From Strongyloides papillosus (lineage: Eukaryota; Nematoda; Chromadorea; Rhabditida; Strongyloididae): a DNA stretch of 64,000 nt. Below the pieces are notes generated by a model. The model was given only the letters and a program-made list of their open reading frames with translations. It did not search any database and had not been told where the DNA came from. Below, piece by piece: positions 11,676-24,435 of the stretch (positions within the stretch are counted from its first letter, which is position 1; every line of letters begins with the position of its first letter). A program made the translations under genes and the position numbers. The stretch lies in contig SRSI01000038.1 in assembly GCA_005656395.1 (NCBI GenBank), positions 682,001 to 746,000 of the forward strand, in the 5' to 3' direction.

Positions 11676-12941
11676 ATGCTACCAATTATCAATCAAGATA
11701 AAATCGAAAAGGTTAAGAATCAAATAAAGGAAATGAATCAAAATATGATTAACATAGAAAAAAAATTACTAAAAATAAAAGAAAAAAATGAAACAAAGAA
11801 TAAAATGAACACAAAAATAAAAGAAAAAAATGAAATGAAAGATAAAGTGAAGACAAAAATAAAAAATAGCATTTATACTGAAAAAAATGATGCAATTTAT
11901 AAACCGATAGCAACATCAACACCTAAAAGCGAAAGATTTTTTTGGGATTCAAAATATGATAATTTGCATTTAAGTATGCCAAAATTTGTAAGTAAAAAAG
12001 GGGAAGAAAATAAAAAGGTATATGAAAGTGAAAAAGATAAAGTATATGAAAGTGAAAAAGATAATGTAGAAGAAAGTGAAAACAATAAAATATATGAAAG
12101 TGAAAAAGATAAGGTAGAAGAAAGTGAAAAAGATAAAGTAGAAGAAACTGAAAAAGAAAATTTTAATATCAATGCTGAAACCCCAAAAATAGAAAATAAA
12201 TATAAGGTTAGTGCTTATTAATATTTTTTTATGAATCGTATATATAATAGTTTATTTTTAATGAAAACTTTGATTTAAGAAATTGAATCATTTTATTAAA
12301 ATTTAAATTATTTTTTTGTGTTTATACTAATACTATTTTTCAAATTTATTTTCAAATTTCTAAATATTGTAGCAAATACTTGATAAACTTGAAAACCTTA
12401 CCAAAGATGGGAAAGGTATAAAAGACATTTGGAAGAATAAAGATGAAAAAAAATTATTAATGGAAAATATAAAAGATATTTATGAGGTTTCAAGTAATAA
12501 TGTTAAACCAAGTTACAATGATCTTATGAATGGTATTTGTGAATTTTGTAAAAAAATTCAGACTAGTAAACCAATTGGAAATTTAATTTTAAATTTTAAT
12601 AATGGTACTTTAGAAAATACTAAAGTCTACTTTACTTCATCTTTTAAAACAAAAGAAAAGTATTTTATTTTTGTATTTGGTGATATAGAAATAATTAAGA
12701 GCACAAATGTTCAAAAGGTTTTTGAGTATTTTATGATATTTAATGTAAGTTTAACCTCCTATTTTATTATTAATAAAACTATATATAGATTTTATCTCAA
12801 AAAGTGTTTTTGAAAGTAAAAACAAAAATTATTTATCAATTAATTTTACGTTTATCGAAAATTGATACAAAGTATGCTGTTAAAAATGGAAATAAACCGC
12901 ATAAAGACATTGAAAATTTATTAGCAAAAGAGTTTAGTTAA
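11676..12941 (+). CDS. Unknown-family gene B with acidic repeat N-terminus
   Basis: Three exons, all in phase 0: 11676-12206, 12373-12744 and 12789-12941, giving 351 residues. The first exon begins with a lysine-rich, coiled-coil-prone stretch and ends with imperfect repeats of YESEKDK and VEESEKDK (about residues 110-160). The second and third exons hold a domain shared with the genes at 7141 and 55640: DIWKNKD, YFIFVFG, EYFMIFN, then a helical tail ending PHKDIENLLAKEF. Introns are 166 and 44 nt. The intron after IFN is at the same site as in gene A. No enzyme motif is visible. Upstream DNA is AT-rich; the ATG at 11676 follows a stop-filled stretch. Confidence 0.75.
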
Positions 12942-13340
12942 TCAAAAAAATAATTTTCTTAGTAATTAGTTTTTACATAAAAGTAAAATATTTATTATGC
13001 ATTAATACAAAGGCAACATTGTAGTGAAAATCAGAAACTTTAAGATTACTATTTAATTATAAATATTTATATAACCATAATCGAAAATAATATTGTATAT
13101 TTTTAAAAATTACATAATATAAATTAAATTTTTTGTTAATGATTTTTACAAATAACAATTAAATACACGTTATAAATACATATTTATAAATAAAGTTAAA
13201 TGATCTTAAGAGGGTACATATACTTAAATATTCAAATAGTCATTTAATATAATGAAAACATCTATAAATTTTCTTTGAATACAATTTGAGCCTATTATTG
13301 TTGCTTTTTTCATAATAATATTTTGCTTTTTCCAGATTTT
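12942..13340. other. Intergenic AT-rich stretch
   Basis: Nothing recognised between the end of gene B and the micro-exon-like array. Confidence 0.4.
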
Positions 13341-13402
13341 GGTTTACTAATTAGTAAGGTTGGTTTCGCTATTATTTTCTTTTACTAATTTTTTCTTTTC
13401 AG

Positions 13403-13800
13403 GTACTTTTTATCAATGAATCATGTAAGTTTTATTATTCTTTTCTTTTGCTAATGTTTTCTTTTCAGGTAGTTTCTATTTATAAAACAGGTAAGTTTTT
13501 TCATATTTTAAATTACTAATTATTTATTTTCAGGTGTATTAATGAATAAGGTTAGTTTTTTATCAATTTTTGTTAACTTATTTTTTATTTCTAGATGCAT
13601 TATTGAATTCGGCAAGTTTTTTTATTTTTTTCTTCTACTAATTTTTTATTTTTAGATAATTTTCATTAATTAATCAGGTATGTTTTTCATTATTCTTTCT
13701 AATTATTTATTTTCAGGTCTTCCCATTAATGGATGAGGTAAGTTTCTTAATTTTTTCCTATTGTTAACTTCTTTTTTTCAGATATTTTTCGTCAATGATA
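13403..13800 (+). repeat. Tandem array of micro-exon-like units
   Basis: Seven tandem units spaced 61-66 bp. Each has a TACTAAT- or GTTAAC-like word, an acceptor of the form TTTTCAG or TTTCTAG, a 17-22-nt core and a donor of the form GTAAGT, GTATGT, GTTAGT or GCAAGT. Cores: 13403-13424, 13469-13490, 13534-13550, 13595-13611, 13656-13677, 13717-13737 and 13782 onward. The core consensus is close to GTATTTTCATTAATGAATCAG. The intervals between cores are 39-44 nt, close to the 44-nt intron of gene B. Cores 6 and 7 join openly in phase 0, and cores 1 to 3 in another frame, but core 5 has stops in all frames. A weaker unit may precede at 13336. It may be a micro-exon gene segment, spliced 5' leader of the next gene, or decayed. 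Confidence 0.7.
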
Positions 13801-13934
13801 ATATGCAAAATTTTGAATGACCAATGATTTTACTGTTATAATACAGTTATAATTTAATATGCTAATTTTACTGATAATTTCTTATATAATTTTATCACTT
13901 CTTATATTGTATTTTTTGTTATTTTTTAAATAAA

Positions 13935-16900
13935 ATGTTTAGTTCAATTTTTTCTGGAATTTCATCTTTGTTTAGAAGAACTAAAAAAGTAGAAGAACTT
14001 GCCAATGAAATTGTAAATGACAATTCAACAATTGTCAGTGAAACTGAGGAAAAAGAATCAAGTTTTGTAAATCAAAGAAAAAGAAAATATGATTTTACAA
14101 ATGATGAATTTGAACGTTCTGATATAAGAAAGAATATAAAATCAATGTTAAATTGTGTATGTTTTGCATTTTAAAAATTAAATTTAAGATACTTTTCCAT
14201 TAGATCCTTCAAATTTAAATTTATTTTTAATTATTTTTAATATTATTATTAGAAGTATTTTTTTAGTATTTAGAGAAAAATATTTTTTTGTTACATTGAC
14301 CTCTTTCGATAAGCTTTTTGAATTAGTCATATTTAAACAATTATTTCTTTTTTTTAAGTAATATTTTTAAAAACAATTTACATATCTAAAAATATTTTGG
14401 AGCATTTTTTAAAATTAATTTTTTGTAGCACTACTTTTTTTGATTTAATTTTGTAAATTATTAATAGTATTGAGATAAAATAATATTAACTGCTTATAAA
14501 CATTATACTTAAATTCATAGTTAACGGTTAATAATTAAGGAAATTTACTAGTAAATTTAAAAACCATAAAAACAAGAGTCAATAATTAAAAAGGTATTAG
14601 AATAAGTTTCCATTTTTTATTAAATTATTGTTATTTTTAAACATATATTGTTTTCTACAATACATTTTAAAATACAAAATTAGATTTTAATATTATGTAA
14701 GATTTAAAAACTGCTATCATAAAGAATATTTATGAACATACCGCAATATTTTTACTAAAAAGTTTTGATAATTTGAATTATTTATTATAAATTATACTTG
14801 TTTGTTTTATGAAATTACACTCTTCTGAAAGTCAAAAATTTTTTTATGACATTTAAAAGTCTTATTTAAAAATCAAATTTATAAAACATTATAAAATTAT
14901 ATAGATTTTTATCCATAGTAAAAAATATCTTTAACATATTTAAACTTAATATAAGAACAAATACTAGAAAATATTTTTAATTATTAATGCTTTGTGTGAT
15001 TAAATAATAATTTTTAACATTTTGTTATTATTATTATAAATCTTTTAAATTTTTTAACTTTTTTTTTTGTTAATAGATTGCTTAGAAGAATGATTCTTGT
15101 AAAAACTTAACAACTTCACATAAAATTAAATTCTAACAAAGCATTTCATACCATATTAAGTAAAAATAAGATCCTATGTTTAGTATTATATCAAAAACAT
15201 TAAGATTAAATAATGTTATATTACTTCAAAATGTAAAACACATGTAATTTTGTAAAAAAAACTATAAAATTTTACGACAATCTTATATTTTGTATAGTTT
15301 AAAACATTTTTGTCATCGCTTGATATTTTTAAAATTTGTAAAAATGTTGATTTTTTAACAGGTGGGAATTTTTATTGCATTTTTCAATAGATTTGTCAAA
15401 AATTTTCCTGTTTTCTGTGTTTAGCTTTATCCTTAATAATTTTTTTAAATCAAACAAGGTTTTAAATAATAACTATTTTGCACAATATTTATTGTATTTA
15501 TTTATTTATTAAAAATTAATAATAACATTTACTGTTTTTTTTATTCTTTAATATTAATTACATTATAAAAAAATGTAAAAAGACTTTTTAGAAATGAAAA
15601 AAATTTAAACTCGTTTTCTAAACATGATTTACAGTAAAAATAAATTAAGTTAATAAATATTAAAACAATTATATTAGATGATTTTAACATATTATATTAT
15701 TTGATAAAACTAACGGAAAAGTATTAAAATAACTCTAAAACATTCTGTATCATAATATTTTTTAAGACAACCATTGGAGGTAAAAAAAAAGAAAATTATG
15801 AGCATTTAAAAAATGCATCATTTTTTAATGAAACTCAGTGTAACAACCTTGTTACTGAATCAAAAAGATTTAAATCTTCTAAGAAAAAGGAGACATATTT
15901 AAGGGCATACACTGATGATTATTCTGTTAGTGCTGACAGAAAAATTATTGATGCTTTCGAAGTAAGTTTTGCATAAAATACACAGTATTTAAAAGTAATT
16001 TTTAATAATTTGAGTATGAGCATTTTAAACTCCCCATACACTTTTTAACTTTCCCAGAGATTCTATCACTAGTAATTTTTTATTTAAAAATCACATTTTA
16101 TACAAACAGTTTATTGATAAAAATTTATTTGATTAATTTATATACAATAGTTTATGTGATAATAGTTCATGTATACAAGTTTAATTTGTAGATAAAACCA
16201 AAAAGTCTCAAAGATATTATATTATAAACATCTTGTATCTTTAAAAGCATTTTTTTTTTCATTAATGTTTGTGATTTTATGCTTATCTGAAGTCTAACTT
16301 TTCTTGTATAATATTTTTCTAGAAATCTTAAGTTGTTAATTTTTAACAATATACTAAATACTTTTTTAAAAAGAATTTTTTGAACTATTGGTTAAATGAC
16401 AAGTTTTGATATTTAATAAAATAAATATTAAAAATAAGAAATAAACATTTATTAATACAAAATATTATCAATTAGTAATTAAAATTATATATTTGCTTTT
16501 TATTTTTAATAAAAATATTTTAATAAAATAAGATTTTAATTTTAATATGGGAAAAATGAATGAACTTCAATTTCATAACATTACTAAAAATTAATTTTTT
16601 AAGATTACTATGAAATATAAAAAATAAATTAGATAAGATTCAAATAGGTACAAGATTTATAAAATGTTTTAAATTAGGAAAAAAATTGAAATTTTATTTG
16701 TTTTTATAAAAAAATATATTCATGAATTTAAATTATATCATTTTTTCATACTTATAATTACAGAAGTACAAGTATGATTATATTGTTGGTGCATGTTTTC
16801 ATACTTTTGGAAGTAAAAGCAATATAGGAGCATCTTACACAATTATTGGGAAAAATTTTGTTTTTACCAACTCATGTCGTATGAGAGAAGAAACAATGGA

Positions 16901-17904
16901 TGATTTTATTATGGCAAAAGTAAGTTTTAAATTAATTGACCACTTAAAATTGTTTTAAAAAATATTTTTTTAATACCCTTTAAGGACCATTAATATTAAA
17001 TAATTTCTACTGCAATATTACTTTATAGAAACATTTTTATAATTTTATTAAGGAAATTGAAAATATTTATTTTTACCAATTATTTTTACCACTATTTATC
17101 AAAATAATATTTATCAAATTATATTTAAATATTGAAAATTTAATTATTGATATTTATTTTTTTCGAGTAGACATTTTTGATAATTTACGTTAGCTTCAAT
17201 AAAAATAAATAAGGTTAAGTTTACTTTTCACTGATTTTTTTAAGCGCATTATCGTAAATCAATCATTAACTATAAAACATTTTATAAAAAAGTAACAAAT
17301 TTTTTTAAACTAAAAAATAATTTGATTTTGATTTTTTGGTAGCATATTAGTTTAGAAAAATGTCAGATGTATTTATTTTTGTCAAAAAACAATTTTTCAA
17401 ACCCTAATTTCTTTATACAAAAAAGTCTCTATGGAATTTGATTAATAAATCTTTTTTTTAAAAAGTTTAGTTATATTGATAACAATAAGAAAGAAGATTA
17501 AATAATAAATTTTTCATATTTTGTCTAAATAAAATTTATAATTGAATTTTTTTTTGTAGATTTTACATGATGGTATAGTTGAAGCATGTGAAAAATTTCC
17601 TCATGCTAAATTATTGATACTTGGAGATAATCCTGTATACCAAAATTTTTTAAAAAAAAGAGAAGAAGATGAAAATTTTCTTGATTCTATTGAATCATAT
17701 AGAATTAGAAAATTGGTAACTAAAATAGTTATGCTTGAATTCAAGCATGATATAACCTTTGATGAAACAGGTTCAACGTTTGCTCAAGGAGTACTCGAAA
17801 TTTCTGCAAAAGGAGAAGCAACTGTGGAATGTTTCAATAAGTACAATAATTTCCTAACATCTTATGAGTATTATAAGAGATATATGGATGATAGAATACT
17901 CTAA
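13935..17904 (+). CDS. RNase H-like gene D
   Basis: Four exons, all phase 0: 13935-14156, 15767-15961, 16764-16919 and 17560-17904, coding for 305 residues. The N-terminus is short and basic with RKRKYDF. From about residue 118 the protein follows a ribonuclease H outline: strand with YTDD (about 123), then VGACFHTFG and GASYTIIGKNF, helix with REETMDDF (about 180), strand LLILGDNPVY (about 213), and a last strand-helix part with FKHDITFDETG and EISAKG. These give candidates for the first Asp, Glu and second Asp; the fourth acidic residue is not evident. It would cut RNA in hybrids if active. The first intron (1.6 kb) holds repeat copy b. A likely decayed paralogue lies at the right edge of the window. 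The fold call is by eye. Confidence 0.65.
15300..15420 (+). repeat. Dispersed repeat family R, copy b
   Basis: It shares TCATCGCTTGA, AGGTGGGAA, ATTGCATTTTT and ATAGATTTGTCAAAA with copy c at 24585-24715. It lies inside the first intron of the RNase H-like gene. Confidence 0.5.
16060..16175. repeat. Direct repeat shared with 6960-7085, copy 2
   Basis: Second copy of the ~115-bp block, lying in the second intron of the RNase H-like gene. Shared words include AGTAATTTTTTATT, AAAATCAC and ACAGTTTATT. Confidence 0.6.
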
Positions 17905-19040
17905 ATTGCTATTTTGGTATCTTGAATTTAGTTGTTTGTTGTTAAGTAAAATGTTAGAAATGAAATGTTTTTTATAAAAGGTTTTGTTAATTTAAATTAA
18001 TTCAATGTAGGAATAATGATAAATAATATGAATACATTACAATTTCCTAGGCATTTTGTATCATTAATTTTTAAATACTTTTATAGATTAGAGTTTATAG
18101 AATTCCAGAATTTCTTATGGAAATTATAAAGTATAATATATCATTTTTAAACTGTTATTTGTCAATATGTAATACTTGGAAGATAAATTTAATACTAAAA
18201 AAAAGAATTAACTGAACTTAAGAAATTGTATATTATCAAGGCATTACTTACTTTTATAGATTTAAATTGAACTAAATTTTAATTAAAGAACTGTAACAAT
18301 AATTTTTTTGAAACTTAAGAATTGTAAAAAAAATAATAGATTTATATACAAAAGTTTTCGTTACATTTTTTATGTTGGCGTGATTTTATAGTTGTTTTGA
18401 ATTTTTTATATCAATTATAATTTAATATCTTTTACTTGTAAATGAATATAATTTATTTTTCATTCCTTTTGTTATTGTTAATTTTCATTTTAAAGATTCG
18501 TTTGAAATGATATCAAACTTACCATGTTAGAATAGTACGTAATTGCAGCGAAAATATTTTATTTAAAGTTTATATTTATTTATATTTAATTACCAAATTT
18601 ATATAGGCTAATATTTTTAAACAAGTTGTTACTTTTAATTTAATTAAAAACTTAAAATTTTCCATGTTACATAAAAATTAAATTCTTTGGATAATATTTA
18701 TTAATTAAAAGACTTGTTAATTTTTAATAGTAATAAATTATTATATAACTTTGAAAACTCACTTTAATTATACGAACAATAATACAAGCATAACTTCTTA
18801 GAGAATCTGAAATCTATTCTGGATTATTTTTTTCCTATCTTAACAATCTTTTTTATCTAATTATCGTATCAAATAATTCTAGAGACAAACAATAGTTATT
18901 AAAAATAATATACAAATTCTAAGACACAAAATATTTTACTTTAAGACAATGCAACCATAAAAATATAATGTTATAAAATTAGTAAATATGATTAATTTTA
19001 TTATAACGATACTTAAGAAAAGTCTAAGTATAAACTTTAT
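17905..19040. other. AT-rich stretch without recognised features
   Basis: About 1.1 kb between gene D and the repeat-flanked element at 19047; no exon or structured repeat was found. Confidence 0.4.
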
Positions 19041-19046
19041 GATTCA

Positions 19047-19415
19047 GCGGTTATTAATGGTCTGGTGGTTATTTATGATCTGGTGGTTATTTATGATCTG
19101 GTGGTTATTTATGATCGGTGGTTATTTATGATTAGTGGTTATTTATGCTTTAGTTGTTATTTATGTAAGTTGGTTATTGATGATTTATCTGTTATTAAAA
19201 TTGTCCATGAGACGATTTAGCTTACAACACTAGTTAAAACAACTCTAATGAGAGTTGGGTTAGTGGATAAGATAAAATTTGAAGTAAAACTTTCATCCAA
19301 ACTTTATAAAGCGATTTTCCTTTCAAGACCATAAAAAGTCAACTATAAGTTTTGTTTGTTTACCACTGATAATAACCATCAATAATCAATAAATAACCAA
19401 TAACATATCAATAAA
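19047..19415. mobile_element. Small element with subterminal GGTTATTTATGAT arrays
   Basis: The left side has about seven tandem copies of an ~18-bp unit, GGTTATTTATGATCTGGT and variants (19047-19170). The right side (about 19366-19412) has the same words in opposite orientation (AATAACCATCAATAATCAAT). The arrangement is that of a MITE or foldback element with repeated subterminal binding motifs. The boundaries are approximate. Confidence 0.55.
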
Positions 19416-19633
19416 TTCAATAAAATAATGACAGTTGCATATTTTTTTCATTTTAAAAATTAAAAATTCTTATTTTTATAAATATTTTACTTTCCTTATT
19501 TTAATTATTAGATAATCATATGTTTTAATTATAGTGAAATTTATATAATTTGTAATTATTTTATCTTATATTAAACTAATTTTCTCAACTGATTCGTACA
19601 TCAATAAAACTTTTCATTGAAATTTTGCTTAAA

Positions 19634-22600
19634 TTATTCATTATTCTCATTTACAATTGATTCATTTAACTGCATATTGAGATTTAAAATCTCATATTCT
19701 AAAACATGCTCTAAAGTACTGCATTCCATAAGAGATTCATCAAGTGAACAGTTGAAATCCCACGTTTTACGAATTAAACTTATTGAATCACTTATCTTAT
19801 TTTCATGTATTAATGAGTTAAGGAAGTTGTCATAAACGATTTTTCTTATTATTGATAATCCTATATTTTTTTTACAGCAATTTAATACCATTTTCTCTTT
19901 TACGTACTTGTTTAATGATTCAAATCTTTTGCAAGAAAGATATACTGGTAAACCGAATTTCTTAATCATAAGAGGATAATGAAGAATAAAATGATACTTC
20001 ATTGATAGTTTCATATTTTCTCCATATGTTACGAATAAAATTTTAAAAAAATTATTTACAGTTTCTTCTACCATTTTCTCCAAATTATCACTATCAAATT
20101 CAAAACTTTCCATTAAATATAATAAATTAAGTATACATTTTAGTATATATAGATGTTGTCTTAATTTTAATATTACATTACTATCAAAACTATTAATTTC
20201 TTCACTTGAACATATAAATTTCATTAAAACTTCATAGAACATTCGTGCTAATACGTTTGTCTGTGAGCCTGTTAAAGGGAATCTTCCCTTTTTCATAATA
20301 TGTTTCTTCTCACTTGAAAGTTTAAAAAAATCATCTTTTAGCACACCTTTCAGTGTATTTAAACATTCATATTTATTTGACATGGCCAAAATATCATTTT
20401 TTAATTCTATGTGATCATATCTTGTAACAATTAGAAAGTTATTTATTGCTGAATATAGCATGTTGCCGAGAATTCCTGAAATTACATTTATCTTTATTTA
20501 TAAAAAAATGTTATATTTACAATTAATATAATAATATTAATTGCAATTATAAATGTAAAAAGTTTGCAAATTTTGATTTAAAGTTTAAGAATAAAATGAG
20601 AAATTTATTCACTATATCAAATTTTTTTTACTATCGAAATTTTAGTTCACATTAATTTTTGATAACTTTTCTTTTAAAATTAAAGAATTGATAATCTTCT
20701 ATAATTACCGTAAAATGACTATTTTCTTCAATATTTTAGGAATTTAAAATATCGATAACAACTGTTAATAATAAATTCGATCTTTAAAACTATACTTCTT
20801 TAGTATTTCAGAATTGTAATTAGAGATCTATTTTTTTAAAACAATAACGATGTCAAATATTCACATTAATTTGTCTGTGATAAAATATTCATATGTTTTT
20901 GATCAGTGATAAAAATATTTATAACACTTTATCAATGATATAACACTTATATTATTTTAATTAACAATAAAACTTATTCCCTAAAATCTATCAACGATTT
21001 TTTAAATGTAGTACTAACAAATTATCACCAAGAATGTTTTCATTGTATTTAAAATCGATGATATGTACGTAAAACTGATTTTCCTCATATCCGGAAATGA
21101 ATAACTCAAAATCTTATACTTACCTTCAGAAATGTCGTGAAAGCTGTCAGATATGATATGATTCCATTCTGGAACCATCTCAATATCATGATCAAGGCGA
21201 ACCATTTCTTCAACTTTTTTGCATTCTAAATATTTATTATACAAAGAAGCTGGTATTGTACAACCTCTGCATTGATCGTAACCACGATTTCCAAAATTTT
21301 TTTTTCTTTTAAATAAATCTTGAAGTATAGGATGATCACCTATAACAGAAAAAATCTCCAGATCATATACTTTATCTTTATGAGCAATCTTTGCTTCTTT
21401 AAATTTTTTAAGAGTCTCCTTAAAAAATGACTCATAACGATCACTTTTTAAAAGTGCCATAGGAGATACAGCAAAAGTTCTTAAAGTATTCAATTTACTT
21501 GATTCCTTTTTTGTGTTCAATATCGAATAGCCACAATGTGTAATCATGCCTAAAAATAATTTTTATGTAAAAATTAATTAAATCAATTACTTTTAATATT
21601 TTTTTGAATGGTAAAAAGTTTGGAAAAATATATTATTGTTTTTATAAAATCAATTTTTGAGGATCCAATTGTTAAATAGCGTATCTCTTTTTTCCAAAAA
21701 ATAATTTTTAAAAATTAAATAATTCATTTAATAAGTTTTAAAAAAATTTATTAAGATTTATCATTTCTAACATTTTTAATAGTAGTTTTTATAACTATTA
21801 TAGCTACAACAATAACTAAACTACTCGAAAATTGTATTTTCAATGATTTATAATACTTGGAAATAAAATGTATTTTAATGAATTATTTAAAACATAATAT
21901 GATTAAAAAATATATACACTTTCTATTTAATATAATGAAAAGTTGATAATTAAAAGAATTTTAATTTAATTTCTTCTATATAGTGATTTAACATGATTTA
22001 TAAAAAGCATAGCTGCATTATATATTTATGTTCATGAAACATCTTACATCAAATGTGTAAAAATTAACAAAGAAATTTAATTAAAAGAAATGTAAAAATA
22101 TATTTTTTAACATGAGTTTTAAATTATTAAATATATTAAAAACCGACTTTTATAATGAAAAAAATTTAAATCCGTAAAAATTTATTGTATAATACAATAT
22201 AAAAAATTACTTATTAATTACAAATTCTTAATATTAAAGAATATACATTATATGATTACTAAACTATTAACTTTTTAAAAAAATATAAAATAACATTAGT
22301 TATTCCAAATATCAATAAAAACAGTTTATAAATATTAATATTTCTTTGCGGGTTATTTTATCAGTTTTTATTATAATATTTTTTTATATCATGCTTATTA
22401 TATCCTATTTTTTGTTAGAAAATTTTTGAAAAATTAGTCTTTTGTTCAATGATTATCAAAATTCTTAATTTTTTTACTTTTTTTTTTAAATTTACCGTTA
22501 ATTCTATGAGATGACAATGGATTGTTAATCCCAATATCATCATAGTAGACGACAACCTTCAATTTATTATCATTTTCTTCTGAAGCATAATCAATCACTT

Positions 22601-24435
22601 TTAAATGATTGGCCACATCCATACACAAATCCGTTGAAAATGCTTTACCCAAATTATTTTCCATAACATGAACATTTTCAATGCCTTCACAATCACTATC
22701 ATCAGAAAAACTTGAATCTTCATTTCCCTCAAGTTTCTTCACAAACAATTTTGATTTTTTCTTAAGATTCAAAAATTGGGTATTAGATAGGGCCTTGATT
22801 AATGTTCCATCTTCAGTTGCAGAAAAAATTACCTGTAAAGCTGAAAAAATATCGAAAACGAATTGATCAGTATGTTTATGATTCTTCAATAGTTGGCATA
22901 CTACTTGGTCAATTACGTTAGATAATTTCTCAGACTTTATATCATTATTAATACAATCAATACTTGAGTCAATATTTAAGATTCTAAAAAAGGAAAAATA
23001 TTAATTAATGCTTTCAGATAATTTTTGAATTATAGATTCTTTATAATTTACATCAAATTTCATTTTTAATTTACCCGAATTTTCAATAATAATAATTATT
23101 ATTATTATTCAAGTAGTATATAAATTTTTAATTAATAAATAATTTATAAATTTATAAAAATGTTTTTTATAGAAAATTTTATAACTTTATTAAAGAGTTT
23201 CTTAATAAAATTTTTAAAATGTGTTAAGGAAAAAAATGCAAAATATCAGGTGAGTATAAAAATATTATAAATTTAATTTTCAGTAAAAGCAATAATAAAT
23301 TAATTCTTCAAAAAATCTTATAAATTATTTTATTTTAATCAAATTAGATATAAATTTTTTTAAACATTTTAATATGTCAATTTAAAAAAAATTTATAGAA
23401 AAATTTTAAAAAATGGTTTATATCTAACAAATATCTTTCATAATATACTCTTTTATATGTGTTCATTCTTTAAATGCTTTTGTAAATATTGAAAGAATCT
23501 ATTAAAATATTATTGAACTAAAGTTATTAGATTCTTTATTTTATATTTCTTAATATAGAGAAAAAAATTCTATTTTTTGTTTTCATTAAATTAGAAAGAT
23601 TTTATAATATATTGATATGCTCTTTAATGAAAACATTTAAAATGATTATAGTAATATAAATAAGACACTAAAAGTTCTAAGATTTTTTAAATTTTAATAA
23701 ATTTTTGAAAATTTTTGCTATTTAGATGTCAAAAATAATATATTAAACCCAACATTTAATAACTGCAAAAATATGGAATTTTTATTGTTAAATATGATAT
23801 ATAATGAAACTACAAATGAATTGCTTATCTAACATATATTTTTTAAAAATATAAATAGATTTAGAAGTTGATTATAAATATTTTTCCATCACTTTGTTTA
23901 AAATAATCCGATTTTTATGATCTATATAATAAAATGAAGCATTTGGAATGTTTAATAAAAGCTTTCATTTTACAAATTGAACGCCTTTTCATTTACTATT
24001 TTTTGTTTAAAAACTTTTTAAAATCTATTAAGGGAAGTAAAATGTTAAATTAAAATCCGTAAAAATAAACAAAACAAACATTTTTTTAATTACATTAAAT
24101 TAAAATGTAAATCGTTTTTACCATATGTACATTTTATATATTGTAGGCACAATTACATTCAAACGATAGTTTTAAATTTTAATTTTATTCACGTACCTTT
24201 TACTTTCACATCTATGATTGAAATGAAGAACATGAAATTTTCTCCAATGAATTTTAAAATTTTTAAAGGAATATTGCCTACCCTTTGTTTTACATTCAAC
24301 TAATGGGCAAACAATTACTTTTAAAAATTTATCATCGGTATATTCATGCGTATCTCTTAGATGATCCAAATATCCCGGTTTTTCAATTTTTCTATAACAA
24401 AATTGGCAGTCAACATTTGAACTTAATTTATTCAT
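19634..24435 (-). CDS. C2H2 zinc-finger TNP2-like (CACTA-type) transposase-family gene E, intact
   Basis: Four exons join in phase: 24435-24197, 22983-22496, 21549-21124 and 20475-19634, giving 664 residues. Exon 1 holds two fingers, C-x2-C...H-x4-H and C-x4-C-x12-H-x4-H. Then comes an acidic linker, YYDDIGINNPL (about 228), IGDHPILQDLF with a following CRGC (about 313), a helical region, and HYHFILHYP with CKRFESLNKY (about 572). The order DD, GD, RFE is that expected for the catalytic triad of TNP2/EnSpm transposases; similar zinc-finger proteins are common in animal genomes. The gene at 52470 aligns over its whole length. Introns are 0.65-1.2 kb. No terminal inverted repeats were found around it, so it may be a mobile gene or a domesticated one. 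Confidence 0.8.

Noticed and set aside
16167..16349. Minus-strand frame in the second intron of gene D
   Set aside because: Overlaps the repeat block and shows AT-biased chance composition.
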